A DNA stretch of 64,000 nt from Symbiodinium natans (GCA_905221605.1 CAJNDS010000446.1:167501-231500), one strand, 5' to 3'; positions 1 to 10,860 are shown, counted from the stretch's first letter. A program made the numbers and translations. The notes: generated by a model not told the origin, from the letters alone.

Positions 1-1410
1 CCCCAGCCTCACCTTGTAGCTTCATTACTCCACGATCTCAACACACGCAGGCACGTACCTGACAGCTCAGAGCTGCAAGCAGACCCAGACTTGGAGGCCT
101 CTGCTGCTCGAGCCATTGATCTGAGGGACCAGAATCGCCTCTGCCTTCTCCTGCATGCAGATGACCCTGTTTTTCTAGCTTCATCTTGGGGAGAACTATG
201 CAGAATGGTGCTCATGATTGAACGCTGGGCCCCTGCTCATGGAGCTCGTTTCCACATTTCGGATAATAAAACGCTTGTTTTTCGTTTAGGAGGTTTCGGA
301 CAGATGCAGCACATTTTCTTCCGCCCATCGCCGTCGGCCACTTGCGCGTCTCTTTCTCGAGGTTCTGGCCCACATAGATGGCTTGGCTGGATGTGGACTG
401 AGGACGGCGGTGCTTTAGAAACCCTGCAGGCTCGGTTGCATGCTGCGTCTGGTGTTTTTTCCACGCTGGCGGGGCTTTGCTCGTCAAATGTCGTCCCCCT
501 GCCCTTCGTCCTAAAGTTGTTTGAAGGGAAGGTGGATGCATGCATGAGGCCTGGTCGATGGCTTTTTGCTGTCCTGGCCACAGATGCTGCGCAGATACTC
601 GATGATGCATACGCTCGTTGGGCTAGAATCCTGCTTGGTGTTCCAAGCTGGATGCCGGCTCATGCTGTTTTTTGGGAATTAGGTTGGTCTCTTTCTGGGA
701 TGGCGCGAGCAGTTTTGGATGTTGCGATGAGACGCGCACGTATGCAATGCTGGGATTCAGATGACCTTTTTCGTAGAATTTTTGATGCAGCCTCACATTC
801 AGCCACAGATGATACTTGGAGCTCAAAGAGCCTCCGACTCCTCAGAGAGTGGGGAATTCGTGACTTTTGCGAAGGCAACATGCACTTGGGGATCCGTGAA
901 TACAAGCGATATGTCAAACATGTTTTGGAGGCTAGATGCTTGGAGAAGCACCAGTCCTGCATTCAGTCTTCTACATGTTTTTTGTCGTGGCGGGTCATTT
1001 ATCCCAAGCTGGCCCCACACGACCTGCTTGCTTCAATCCTGAAGCAGCCAATGTCGTGGAGCAGCTTGCTGGCTAGCAGAGCCTTGTGCCGTCTCAGGCT
1101 TAATCTTTTTCCTTTGGGGCATCGTCAGGGTTCTTTTTCTAAGGCCAGGGTTGTTAAGTGTATTGCCTGTGACAAATCTGTACAGGGGCCACTTGCCCAT
1201 GTTCTCCTTTCTTGCGAAAGGTTTGCTGAGGCCCGTGGAGCTTTGGCATCATGCGAATGCCCTGCAGAAGGATCCGTTTCCGGGATCTTGTGCCTGCAGC
1301 CTGGACAGGAGGGGTTTGAGGAGCTTCTGGCTCTCGCACGTGAGGTTCAAGACTATGTGTTTGCATACTGGAGAGAAAGGTCTCGACCTCTCAGGATGCT
1401 GCTCCCATGA
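1..1410 (+). CDS. LINE-type reverse transcriptase ORF, 3' part (5' end outside window)
   Basis: The frame is open from base 1 and stops at TGA 1408-1410, so only the C-terminal ~469 residues are present. The motif LCLLLHADDPVFLAS (about nt 139-183) is the catalytic A/C-palm box of a non-LTR retrotransposon RT, with HADD in place of the usual YADD. It is followed by the typical stretch with W, P and NxxKT (ISDNKTLVF, near nt 259-285). Near the C-terminus a C-x2-C-x9-H-x4-C cluster (CIACDKSVQGPLAHVLLSC, nt ~1159-1215) matches the zinc-binding tail seen after many LINE RT domains. There are no in-frame stops or frameshifts, so the copy may be young. Product: reverse transcriptase for target-primed integration. 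The ORF has no introns, unlike every other coding region here. RT identity is firm; the clade is not determined. Confidence 0.88.
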   Translation, partial: PQPHLVASLLHDLNTRRHVPDSSELQADPDLEASAARAIDLRDQNRLCLLLHADDPVFLASSWGELCRMVLMIERWAPAHGARFHISDNKTLVFRLGGFGQMQHIFFRPSPSATCASLSRGSGPHRWLGWMWTEDGGALETLQARLHAASGVFSTLAGLCSSNVVPLPFVLKLFEGKVDACMRPGRWLFAVLATDAAQILDDAYARWARILLGVPSWMPAHAVFWELGWSLSGMARAVLDVAMRRARMQCWDSDDLFRRIFDAASHSATDDTWSSKSLRLLREWGIRDFCEGNMHLGIREYKRYVKHVLEARCLEKHQSCIQSSTCFLSWRVIYPKLAPHDLLASILKQPMSWSSLLASRALCRLRLNLFPLGHRQGSFSKARVVKCIACDKSVQGPLAHVLLSCERFAEARGALASCECPAEGSVSGILCLQPGQEGFEELLALAREVQDYVFAYWRERSRPLRMLLP

Positions 1411-1665
1411 CTGCCCCGGCCAAAAGCGTGTGCTGTTAAGCCGGACTGTTGAGACACGGGGCCTGCTTTTGCACGCTTCCATCCAGCAGTTCGATAGGGG
1501 TATGTTTCTCCCACGGTGTGGGCCAGGGAAACCAGCGAAACCAGCGTCTCGAGCTTAGGGTTTAGGATTTGGGGCATAGGTTTAGGATTTAGGGTTTAGG
1601 ATGTAGGGTTTAAGATTTAGGGTTTAGGATTTAGGGTTTAGGGCCTAGGGTCCGTCTAGCCTGTC
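1411..1665 (+). other. LINE 3' tail running into telomere-like repeat
   Basis: After the RT stop there are about 145 bp of unique sequence, then from ~1556 degenerate TTTAGGG units (TTTAGGATTTAGGG and similar). The RT 3' UTR therefore ends directly at telomere-type DNA in the same orientation as the ORF. No poly(A) tail is seen. Confidence 0.6.
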
Positions 1666-4600
1666 AGGAATGCACTGGCCAGTATGCCTGAATACCGTGC
1701 AGCCGCAGACGCAGCCTTCTGGCCATGAGAAAACCTGCAAGCCCTAAACCCTAAACTGCTAAACCCTAAGCCCTGAACGCAAAACCCTAAGCCCTAAGCC
1801 CTACACCCTAAACCTCAAACACCCTAAACCCTAAACACTCTAAACCCCAAACACCCTAAACCCTAAACACCCTAAACCCTAAACTTCCCTGAGCCCTAAA
1901 CCCTAGACCCTAAACCCTAGACCCAAAGATTAAGCCCTAAACCCTAAACCCTACCCTAAAACCTAAGCCCTAATCCCTAAACCGCTAAACCCGAAACCCG
2001 AAACCCTAAACCCTAAACCCTAAAACCTAACCCTAAACCCTAAACCCAGGTGACAGCCATGAAGTATGGGTTGGGGTTGTATAGGGTATGAAACGGTATA
2101 CATGGGGTCCCTTAAGCGCGCAGAGAAAGGGACCGTGCAACTCTCCTTCGAATGGCGTGGTTGGCGTAAATTCTGGGCTATATTCTGGGCCTTCGATGAT
2201 GTGCCATTCCAGTTTCGGGGTTCCAAGATTCAAAAGCCCCTCGGAATGTAGATCAGCCCCCCCCCCCCATATGCTCCTTCTGCAGCTGGGTTGAGGGTTT
2301 TGGTTTCGGGTCTAGGGTTTAGGCTTTAGGGTTTGGGAGGGTTTCGGGTTTTGGGCTACTCATAGCTACACACCCTCCAAGAATGGTCCTCATAGCTACC
2401 CATGACCCTCCAAGTATCGTCCGCGCGAGGTCACGTACGCCTCGGTGATCAGCGCCTGCGAGAAGGCCTGCCAATGGGAAGTCGCGCTGTGCCTCTTCAG
2501 CGACACCCGGCTTGAATCGTAAAAGCCCGAAACCCCAAACCTCAAACCCCTGATACCTAAACCCTAAACACTAAACCCTAAACCCTGAACCCTGAACCCT
2601 AAACCCTAAACCCTAAACCCTAAACCCTAAACCCTAAACCCTAAACCCTACGGATGGAGTTTGTTTTTTTTTTTCATGGGGGGTGTCGCGACTTCCTGCT
2701 TTCGGAGCCTGTCGGGCTCCCACGTCCCTGCACCAAGGACATGCCGGGGCACCGTGTTCGGTGCCTCAGCTCTGTTTCAGCCGGTGCTGGGCCATCTGCG
2801 TGAGTTGAGGGTTTAGGGTTTAGGGTTTAGGGTTTAGGGTTTAGGGTTTAGGGTTTAGGGTTTAGGGTTTAGGGGGCCCCATATCCTATACCCTCATTCC
2901 GAGACCCTATAGCCCTAAACCTCAAGCCCTGTCGGCGCGTCACAAGTCGCGCTGCATCCCCGAAATCTCCTAAGGTCTAGGGAGCTTCGGTTGTAGGGTT
3001 TAGGGTTTAGGGTTTAGGGTTTAGGGTTCAGGGCCTAAACCCTAGAGACCCGGAACCCTGAACCCTCAACTTCCCCCAGCTGCGCAAGCTCCGGTTGGGG
3101 TGGAAGGTGCTTTCAACGCTGGGAGTCCCTTAAGCCCCTCAACTCCTTAAACCTCGTAAGCCCTAAACCCCTATTCTTTCCAACTTTAAACCCTAAACCT
3201 ATACCCTCAACTGAACTCTTCTTACCCTAAACCCCTAAACCCTAAACCCCAAAACCCTACACCCTGAACCCGAAACCCTAAACCCGAAACCCTAAACCCT
3301 AAACCCTAAACCCTAAACCCTAAACCCCAAACCCTAAACCCTAAACCCTAAACCCTAGACCCTAGACCCTCAACCCTCAACCCTAAACCCTAAACCCTAA
3401 ACCCTAAACCCCAAATGGGCCGAAGGCCGGATGCCGTGGCTTGCAGTGGGGCTTTGAGAGCCATCGCTGAGGGCCGGCAATGGGCCACGGCCTTTGGTCG
3501 CTCGGACGGCACGCAGGGGTTTAGGGTTTAGGGTTTAGGGTGTAGGGTTTAGGGTTTAGGGTTTAGGGTTTAGGGGTCTTAGAGTTTAGGGCTTCGGGTT
3601 TTAGGGTTTAGGGGTCTTAGAGTGTAGGGTTTCGGGTTTTGGAGTTTAGGGTTTAGGGTCGTTTAGGCTTTCGGGGTGCTTGTGGGGGTGGTTAGGGGTT
3701 CCGGGTTTTTTCCGGGTTTGGTTCTGCCGTTGACCATTGCCTGGATGGTCAGTCCCAAAATCAAGGGTACTTGCTGTTTGTAATTGGAGGTCCAGGTAGG
3801 TCGAGGTAGAGAAGGGCTTACAGTAGGCCTACGTGTTTGGGTGCGGATTTTGACAGGTTTGATGTTGCAAGGGGGCTTTGGGGGGCTGAACTTTCGCACG
3901 GGTTCAAGCGAATCGAAGGGAATGTGGAGGTGCGGCAGAGACTGGGCGAGATGATACTGACGTAAGTTGTGGCTTGGGTCAATTAGGGTATTTAGGGCTT
4001 GGGAGGAGGCTTCAACGAGAGCTGTTCAACACTGCACTGGAGGGAAGTACGGGAGTGGTGGGCTCAGCCCCGAGGTCTGAGTTTGCAAGTGACCGTTCAT
4101 AGAAATCAGAGCCAGATTCTTCTCCCCAAACCTAGCCTCATGCGTTTACCCTCAAGCCCCTTGATTCCGAAACAGCAACTTAACCAGTTGGGTTTGTCTG
4201 GGTTCGAATTTTTTGCTGTGACCCTGATGGAGCCCTAACGAGCCCCAATAGCCCCAGACCGTCCCCCTTGAGCGCGTTTAATCACCTATACCCTAAACCC
4301 TCAACGCCTAAACCAAAAACCCTAAACCCTAAACCCTAAACCCTAAACCCTAAACCCTAAACCCTAAACCCTAAACCCTAAACCCTAAACCCTAAACCCC
4401 TGAGAGTCACCGCGACGCCCCGCAGAGGTCTCCTCTGGGAGCTCATCTCTTATATGGTCGAGGCCTAGGGTTCAGGGTTTAGGGTTTAGGGTTTAGGGTA
4501 GACTACTGCTGAACCCATGAACCTCCCAGTCCACTCGTAGGGTTAGAGGAGTGTGGGCACCCTATCAGGGCGCGATGCGCTGAACCGCTGGAAGCCCTAA

Positions 4601-7600
4601 AGCCCGCCGAAGCCCTACACCACACCTTAGCCCCAAAACCCCGAAACCCCAAATCCTAAACCCTATCCCTTGTAAACCCCAAACCCCAAACCCCAGACCC
4701 CAAACCCCAAACCCTAAACCCCAAACCCCAAACCCTAAACAACCCCCCCCCCCCCCACAACAAAAAAACAAAACAGAGGTGAACACCTTCGCCTTCAGCA
4801 GCACGTTGAAGTCGCTGGAAGGGTCCGGCCATTGGGACCTAGCGCTGCACACCTTGGAGGAGCCCAATTAGGGTCCTTCTAGCGGGGGCGTTCAGGGTTT
4901 AGGGTTTGGGGTTTGGGGTTTAGGGTTTAGGGTTTAATTAGGGGGGTTAGAGGTTCAGGGTTTCGGGGTTTAGGGTTTTAAGGTTTTTAGAGGTCGAAGG
5001 GTTGCGTTTCAGGCTTATGGCTTAGGGAGTTGTATGGGTTGGTGGTCTTCGGGGCCTAGGGGGTTAGGGGGGCTTAAGCGGCTTTTCGCGCCAGGCCAAA
5101 TTCTGAACCCACGACGCCCACGACCGCGAACCCGAATCCAAAACAAGTGCGTACACCCTCAACGTTAACTGCATAGCCCTAAATCTGAAACACCTCCAGC
5201 AATCCAATAAAGCTCAGATGTATCCAGCCGACACTTCAGCACCTCTTTGCGAGGTTTCTAGGCACAGGCTTCAAAGGTGCTTTACTCATGCTGCTTAATC
5301 TTTTGAGGGCCTTGAAGGGTTCCAAGAGTTTCCTCCAGCTCCCCCGCGACCCCTGCCCCGCGACCCCTTCCCTGCTGCAAAGCCTGAGGAGATGGAGCAG
5401 TGGAGTTTGGGCAAAGACCTGGTGGGCTGCTGAGCAGTTTGGGGCTTGCGGGCTAGTCTTGCCTCAACCCTCAAGCGGCCTGGGTGCCCATGAAAGTAGC
5501 CCCCCTTAAACCCTGAAACCCTAAACCCAAAGCCGGGACCTGGTTCAACCCTAAACCCTAAGGACCCGCATAAACCCGCAAACCCTCATAAGGGTTTAGG
5601 GTTTAGGGCTTGTAACCTGCAATGTAGTCCGGTCTTTGGGTTGGGTTTAGGGCTTAGGGCTTAGGGCTTAGGGCTTCGGGCTTAGGGCTTAGTGTTTAGG
5701 GTTTAGGGTTCAGGGTTTAGGGTTTAGGGCCTTTCTAGCCATTCAGGTGAGCTACAATACGGCCATGACGGCGTGCGAGACGAGCGGCCAGTGGCAGGCG
5801 GCACTGGCATTAGTGCAGGCAGGGGGGAGAGGGGTGGGGTTTAGGGTGTGGGGTTTAGGGTTGAGGGTTTAGGGTTCAGGGTTTAGGGTTTAGGGCTCGG
5901 GGAATCTGAAGGGAACTTGTACTACGTAGAGTTGAAGACTTATACTAGGATTATATGGTAGGGTGCATAAGGTTTGCGCCCTCAGCCTACATAAACCTCA
6001 AGTTCAAGATGCCGGGATTGGACTTGTAGCCCGAAGCCCTGCAAAACATTGAACGCCAAACCCTAAATCGATTCCAAACAGGCTGGAGCCTAACCCCCTA
6101 AACGCTAACCCCCTAAAGCCTGTTAGGGCGAAGACTCTACTCCAGCCCAAGCCGCCTCAAAAAACGCCCCACTATTCAAATAGAGGGCAAGCGCCCCAGC
6201 CCATCAACACCCCATCCCCCTAAACCCTATAAACCCTAATAAACCCTCAACCCTAAACCCGCCTGAACCCTAAACCCTGCACCCTAGACCCTAAACCCTA
6301 AATCCGAGAGTCTCAGGCGCTGGTCAACTCGAGCGTGGCGCCAGACAAGTTCAGCTCGCTGGCTCCCGATTAAGGACTGCTAGTACAAGGGGGAACATCT
6401 CAACTCTCAGCCCTGAAGTCTTCCCTAAACCCTAAACCCTAAACCCTAAACCCTAAACCCTAAACCCTAAACCCTAAACCCTAAACCCTAAACCCTAAAC
6501 CCTGAAGTCTCTCAGGCTACGGGGCTCTCCTGCGTGCAAGTGCTGCGGGGCTGCAGTGGCAGCTCTCTTGCGCTCTCCTCGCAGAAGAGAGGCTCGTGGT
6601 GGCTTTGTAGCTTTGCATTGTCGTCCTATAGGGTTTACCTAAAGGATCCCGAAGGCTCCTAATGTGGTGCCATTCTTGGTGTAGTATACTATAGCCCCTT
6701 CTAGCAAACCCAAAAGGAACTGCATCTCGGTAGCCCAGTCAGTGGTGCCCGTTTCCCTTTTACTGTTGGTTCTGGTTCCCTTATATGGGTTCTGGTTCCC
6801 TTATGAAGTAACCAACCAAACAGGGTGCCCTTATTATAATATGGTTACTGGGCTACTAAGACATTGGAGCCTTCAGGTAGAGTTGACGGGTTTCGGGCGT
6901 AGTGAGGAAGGATGAATCCTAAGCCCTAAGCCCTAAGCCCTAAACCCCAAACCCCAAACCCTAAACCCTAAACCCTAGACCCTAGACCCTAGACCCTAAA
7001 CCCTAAACCCTAAACCCTAAACCCTAACGAACCTCCGAACGGCTCGGCAGAAGCCTGCGCAGCGACAACTACTGCTGCAGTGCGGCCATGGTGGCCTGTG
7101 CCGAATGCGAGGCACGCATAGACAGGGTTTAGGGTTTAGGGCCTAGGGTTTAGGGTTTCGGGTTTAGGGGCTAGGGTTTAGGGTTGAGGGTGGCCCTTTT
7201 GCGTTTATTCCAGCCCAGGGCTGAGCATGTATCCTGGTTGGGTATGACATGTCCCCCTCACCTTGTCCCTGCCTGGTAAACGGGCCGCTAAGATGCGAGG
7301 CTTTGTTGGGTGTGGGGGGTGGGGGTGTCCTTTTGCAAGCGATTCTATTCTGAACCTATAGCAAAGGGGATCCTATTTTGGAATCTCACCCATTTCATCC
7401 GAGTTGTTGCCGAGATGCATATGGTTTCCCACAGCTCTGGCACTGTACGCAGTATCGGGTCTGGGGCAGGCGACAGTAAAGCTGAACCCACAACCAACCC
7501 CAACCCGAGAAGCCTTTCAAACCCTAAACCCGCACAAACCTTTCCACCCAAAGCTCTGCGCCCAACCACACCTCACTCTTGCACAGCCTTCACCCGTCAA

Positions 7601-10496
7601 TGCCCCGACCCAAAGCCCTAAACCCTAAAATCCAAAGTGGCAACCATCACATGACAGCCCCCCCCCCCCCCCCCCCCCCCCCCCCGCCGAACCTGAAGCC
7701 TCTATTGTTCAAACATCCCCATATGATGTATCCCCATATGATGTTCCTAGCTAACCTACCAGCCCTTTCCAAGCTCCGGCGCTGAAAACTCCACACCCTC
7801 AAGCCCCAAAACCCTACCAGGAGTGGTCTTCTGCGTTGGCTTTGCTCACAGAGCTGCGTCGTTCTGGTGCGAGCTTGGACAAGGCCCCCGCTGCCAGGTT
7901 TTCGTTTTGGACTGGCATATAATGTAGGGGCCTTAATCATTCGAACAGGGTTATGGGGCTTATTATATTTCATTATACTATATTAGATTATATTTTCTTA
8001 TATTAGTTAAAAGTGACCATAAGGGAATACTACTAGTAATTGTTCCGACCCCTATATAACTCCAACTAGGATCCCTACCACAAGTCTTACAGGCGATTTC
8101 ATTTTTTTGAAAAAAGTGATTTTTGTGTTTTCAAAAAGCGCTTTAATTTGCTATTTTCCTTTCTTGTTTGGAGTTGTTGCGTGGCCGCCTCAATCCCTCA
8201 ACAGTTTAGGGTTTAGGGTTCACGGCCAGGGGGTTTTTAGGTTTTGTAACAACGCTGTCAATCCCCACCCCTCGGATGTCCAGTTGTACCCTTTCTTCCC
8301 CCTTTCTTCCCCTGTCATATATAGGCTCAGGCTCCCCTGATTAAACCCACTAAACAAAAGGGGGGAGGGGGCGCGCGTCGTATCAGGTAGCTTCTGTTGA
8401 AGCTACTTTGGAGGTTCATGGGGTGCTTGAAAAAAGTAGGTTTATGAGTGCCCAAAATGGGGTTAGAAGTATAGTTACCATACTGAGGACCCCACTTCCA
8501 GCAGCCCATGAACCCTCAAGCCTAAAACCCTAAACCCTACTTATAACTTCCCATGGACCTTCAGATACCACCTCAACGAGCATCAGCACAGGGCCTCCTG
8601 TCAGGTCAGCTACTCCGCAGCGATCGGTGCTTGCGGCCGAGGCCCGGCTTGGAGTGGGTTCGAAAGGGCTTGATGAGATGCCCAAAGACACAGGGCTTAG
8701 GGTTGAGGGTCACGTCGCTCTGTCTTGAATCCTAAGCCCGAAGTTCCTCAAAGCCCTCAGCGCAATGCCCCCAAAGCCTCTACCCTACAGCCTGAACTTC
8801 CCCAGCCCCAGAACCCTACTCTAAACTCTAAACCCCAAACCCGAACCCCCGAAACCCCAAACACTCAACCCTAAACACTAGACCCCAAAAACCCAAAACC
8901 CCAAACCCTGCCTACCATCCACGTCAAGGCTCCCTGTGGCGGCTGGCGGTGTCCCTTGTTGCCTCCATGCCGCCCGGGTGTTGTCTAGTTTTAGGGTTGA
9001 GGTTTAGGGTTTAGGGTGTGGGGGGTTTAGTTAGGGTGTTTGGGGTGTTTAGGGTGTGTTTTTGGGTATTTAAGGTGTTTGGGGCGTTTAGGGTTTTTAG
9101 GGTTTCGAGGTTTCGGGGCATGAAGGGGTTTAGGGGTCTGGGGATTGACAGGAAAAGGGGTTCACCGTTACGGCTTCCCCAGCCCGACCACCCAAAAACT
9201 TCCTGCGAGATCACCCCGTCCATACCGCCAGGTTCACTTTGTCATAGTTGGGTAACATTTTACATTTTTAAGGGTACTTAAACCCAATAAGGAATATAAA
9301 TTTAACATTTTAATATTATCCCAACAATGAACAAGTTCAGGGGTACTTAACACAAGCAGGGTTCGAAGTGCCCTGCATGGGGTTGGAAGTACGGTTGTCA
9401 TACTTCTATCCCTACTTCTTGCTGCGCATGAACTTCCAGGCAGGGCCCATCGGTGCGCGCACTCGTTTATCGGGGAGGGGCTTTGGGCGTTTTCAGTGGG
9501 GAGGGGGTTCAGGGCTTTGGGGTGTGGCCAGGGCTTTCCGAAGATAGTACCGTTTTGTGCGGAGCTCTTCATAAGGGTTAAAGCAGCTTACGGTTCCTGA
9601 AACCTCAAACCCAAAACCCAAAAGCCCAAACCCAAAACCCAAAACCCAAAACCCAAAACCCAAAACCCAAAACCCAAAACCCAAAACCCAAAACCCAAAA
9701 CCCAAAACCCAAAACCCAAAACCCAAAACCCAAAACCCAAAACCCAAAACCCAAAATCCAAAATCCAAAACCCAAAACCCAAAACCCAAAACCCCGAACC
9801 CCAAACCCCAAACCCCAAACCCCAAACCCCAAACCCCAAAAGCCAAAACCCAAAACCCAAAACCCCAAACCCAAAACCCAAGCCCCGCTCCCTCACGCGG
9901 CGCTGAGAACCCAGGATGCGGAGGAAGCTGACTCCAGATGGGGTGCACGCGCCGCGGCTTAGGTGAGCAGCACTCTTTTTTTTGTTGTGGCTTAGGGTTT
10001 AGAGTTTAGGGTTTGGGGTTTAGGGTTGAGGGTTGAGGGTGTAGGGTACTGGGTGTAGAGTTGACGTGTGTCTTCAGGTCGGCGATGCCGTGAGCTGCGT
10101 GCGCCAGGCCCGTGGTGAAGACGCGGCGCTGGACTACTTGCGCCCTGGCCTGGCGTTAGGGCGTTTTGGCACAGGGTTTAGGGTCCGAAACCCTTAACCC
10201 CACACCCTACTGTAAAACCACTAAACCCGAAACCCTAAACCCCAAAGCCCTAAACCCGAACGCATTCAGGGTTCAGGGAGGTGGGTTGCGGGTTGAGCAG
10301 CCTTGGACGGCCCTGCAAACCTTAAGCCCAGGGTTTCGGGTTTAGAGTTTAGGGTTTAGGGTTTAGGGCTTAGGGTTTAGGGTTTAGGGCAACCCCTGAA
10401 CCCTGAAGACCCTGAACCTTTCAGATGCCCAGGCTCACGCTGCGGCGCCCCTGGGGTGCCCTCTTGGACATGCCGTCGAGCCGGGCGGTTGTCAAG
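1666..10496 (+). CDS. Pentatricopeptide repeat (PPR) protein gene, many short exons
   Basis: Plus-strand gene inferred from a series of short coding islands between telomere-like introns. Each carries part of a PPR unit: helix A of the type (V/S)xYxxxIxAC, then GQW, then helix B xALxLLxxM. Clear islands are at 2430-2513, 3426-3518, 4779-4869, 5747-5818, 6317-6353, 6516-6591, 7051-7111, 8605-8659, 8929-8979, 10078-10146 and 10425-10496. PPR proteins bind organellar RNA by one repeat per base and act in plastids or mitochondria; this role is family knowledge. Introns between the 5747-7111 exons begin GC and end AG, and phases agree. The 5' start, any targeting peptide and the stop were not found, and some exons are surely missing. 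The family call is secure; that all islands belong to one gene is inference. Confidence 0.75.
1740..2046 (-). repeat. Degenerate CCCTAAA array
   Basis: About 300 bp of CCCTAAA units with many single-base variants (CCCTAAG, CCCGAAA, CCCCAAA). With the TTTAGGG units at 1556-1640 it forms a head-to-head arrangement around a 100-bp non-repeat island (1641-1739). That island can be read as a short coding piece (NALASMPEYRAAADAAF, acceptor AG at ~1667), possibly the first half-repeat exon of the PPR gene downstream. Confidence 0.7.
2430..2513 (+). CDS. PPR exon
   Basis: After acceptor GCGAG the frame reads VTYASVISACEKACQWEV and continues ALCLFSDTR, a complete helix A plus helix B of one PPR unit. 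The sequence just upstream (2350-2420) contains two copies of the GAACCTCCAAG-like end of hairpin family 4, so the exon abuts a former mobile element. Confidence 0.8.
3426..3518 (+). CDS. PPR exon
   Basis: Island between a CCCTAAA array (3230-3415) and a TTTAGGG array (3518-3660). It reads PDAVACSGALRAIAEGRQWA and then TAFGRSDGTQ, a PPR unit with the PD of the preceding loop. The exon lies at the switch point between opposite-strand telomeric arrays. Confidence 0.7.
3660..4317. other. Intron-like stretch without clear coding
   Basis: About 650 bp with only scattered TTTAGGG remnants. No exon with a convincing PPR pattern was recognised. Open frames here are short and have no recognisable domain. 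Confidence 0.4.
4318..4398 (-). repeat. Perfect CCCTAAA array
   Basis: About eleven uninterrupted CCCTAAA units within the PPR gene intron; no variant units. Confidence 0.9.
4779..4869 (+). CDS. PPR exon
   Basis: Acceptor CAGAG, then VNTFAFSSTLKSLEGSGHW and DLALHTLEEP: helix A, GHW turn and helix B of a PPR unit. Upstream lies a C16 tract (4742-4757) and an AC-rich run. Confidence 0.8.
5747..5818 (+). CDS. PPR exon, 24 codons, GC donor
   Basis: Acceptor TTCAG at 5746. The exon is exactly 24 codons and reads VSYNTAMTACETSGQWQAA followed by LALVQ. The next bases GCAGGG form a GC donor. Joined in phase 0 to the exon at 6317. Confidence 0.85.
6317..6353 (+). CDS. PPR linker exon, 37 nt, GC donor
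   Basis: Acceptor CTCAG, then ALVNSSVAPDKF plus one base. VAPDKFS is the typical loop between PPR units (xxPDxxSY). The donor is GC (A|GCTCGC); the leftover A joins GC from the next exon to make the expected serine codon. Confidence 0.8.
6516..6591 (+). CDS. PPR exon, GC donor
   Basis: Acceptor CTCAG at 6515. It reads YGALLRASAAGLQWQL and SCALLAEE, one full PPR unit continuing from PDKFS of the exon at 6317. It ends AG|GCTCGT (GC donor), and the split arginine codon is completed by the first base of the exon at 7051. Confidence 0.85.
6729..6857. mobile_element. Hairpin element, family 7 (GGTAGCCCAGT ends)
   Basis: Terminal inverted repeats GGTAGCCCAGT / ACTGGGCTACT bound a ~130 bp AT-richer unit containing GGTTCCCTTAT repeats. 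Related copies: 44413-44560, 54265-54375, and a single arm at ~10686. It lies in a PPR-gene intron. Non-autonomous MITE/introner type; no ORF. Confidence 0.7.
7051..7111 (+). CDS. PPR exon, GC donor
   Basis: Reads SLRSDNYCCSAAMVACAECE after the base completing the split codon of the previous exon: a helix A with the AC signature. It ends GAG|GCACGC (GC donor). This closes a four-exon chain in which every phase agrees. Confidence 0.75.
7112..7924. other. Intron-like stretch with C26 homopolymer
   Basis: TTTAGGG remnants (7123-7200), unique sequence, CCCTAAA remnants (~7520-7630) and a C tract of about 26 (7660-7685). No exon was identified. Confidence 0.4.
7925..8053. mobile_element. Hairpin element, family 3 (TAGGGGYC ends)
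   Basis: Starts TAGGGGCCTTAATCATTC and ends AATTGTTCCGACCCCTA; the centre is AT-rich. Other copies are 34886-35012, 53116-53207 and 58471-58571, sharing AATTACTAAGAGTA-like internal arms. Confidence 0.7.
8405..8520. mobile_element. Hairpin element, family 4 (CTTGGAGGTTCATGGG ends)
   Basis: Left end TTGGAGGTTCATGGGGTGCTT, right end CAGCCCATGAACCCTCAAG, as an inverted repeat. The centre carries GGTTAGAAGTATAGTTACCATAC. This is the most numerous family in the window: also 9335-9440, 41032-41144, 45027-45145, and half copies at ~11780, ~12580, 37711 and 47613. Confidence 0.75.
8605..8659 (+). CDS. PPR helix-A exon
   Basis: Acceptor TGTCAG at 8604, then VSYSAAIGACGRGPAW, a clear PPR helix A. The next helix B appears to be on the separate exon at 8929. 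Confidence 0.8.
8929..8979 (+). CDS. PPR helix-B exon
   Basis: Acceptor TCAAG at 8928, then SLWRLAVSLVASMPP, the helix B half of a PPR unit, matching the helix A on the preceding exon. A repeat is thus split by an intron of ~270 bp. Confidence 0.7.
9335..9440. mobile_element. Hairpin element, family 4, diverged
   Basis: Left AGGGGTACTTAACACAAGCAG and right GCGCATGAACTTCCAGG with internal GTTGGAAGTACGGTTGTCATAC. More diverged than the 8405 copy. Confidence 0.5.
9603..9885 (-). repeat. Variant telomere-like array, AAAACCC and CCCCAAA units
   Basis: About 280 bp of 7-mers AAAACCC (complement GGGTTTT), grading at ~9790-9840 into CCCCAAA units and back. The canonical CCCTAAA is absent. Homogeneous variant blocks indicate local tandem amplification rather than telomerase synthesis. 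Confidence 0.9.
10078..10146 (+). CDS. Probable PPR exon
   Basis: Acceptor TCTTCAG, then VGDAVSCVRQARGEDAALDY and LRPG. The spacing AVSCxxxARxExAALxYL resembles a diverged PPR unit. Confidence 0.5.
10425..10496 (+). CDS. Possible PPR exon, GC donor
   Basis: Acceptor TTTCAG, then MPRLTLRRPWGALLDMPSS and RAVVK, ending AAG|GCTCCAG (GC donor), 24 codons. PWGALLDM fits a PPR helix B. Last island I assign to the PPR gene. Confidence 0.45.
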
Positions 10497-10860
10497 GCTC
10501 CAGTTTGCGCGTTGGGGTTTAGGGGTTTTTAGGTTTTTGTTTTTTGTTTAACGGTCTTTAGGGTTTTTGGGCTGTTGGGTTTTTAAGGTGTTTAGGGTTT
10601 TTAGGGTTTTTAGGTCTTTAGGGTTTTTAGGGTTTTCAGGGCGTTAAGAGTTTTTAGGGTTTATAGTAGGCCCAAGTCGAATACTTGGTAGCCCAGTGGC
10701 ATCCTGTTGCTCTTTCTTAGGTTCCCTTGCAGAAAGTAAACCAGTCCCACAAAGATTTCCCGTTTTGTTGATATGGTTTTTGCGCGACCAAGAGCAGGAT
10801 TTCGGAGGGCCATTCCCTTCTTGTGTTGGAGGGGGAGGCGAAGATCCCAAGAGTTTGCAT

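Noticed and set aside
9493-9948. Long minus-strand open frames (GFWVLGFG repeats)
   Set aside because: They are translations of the AAAACCC array; three frames are open at once because the 7-mer contains no stop on that strand.
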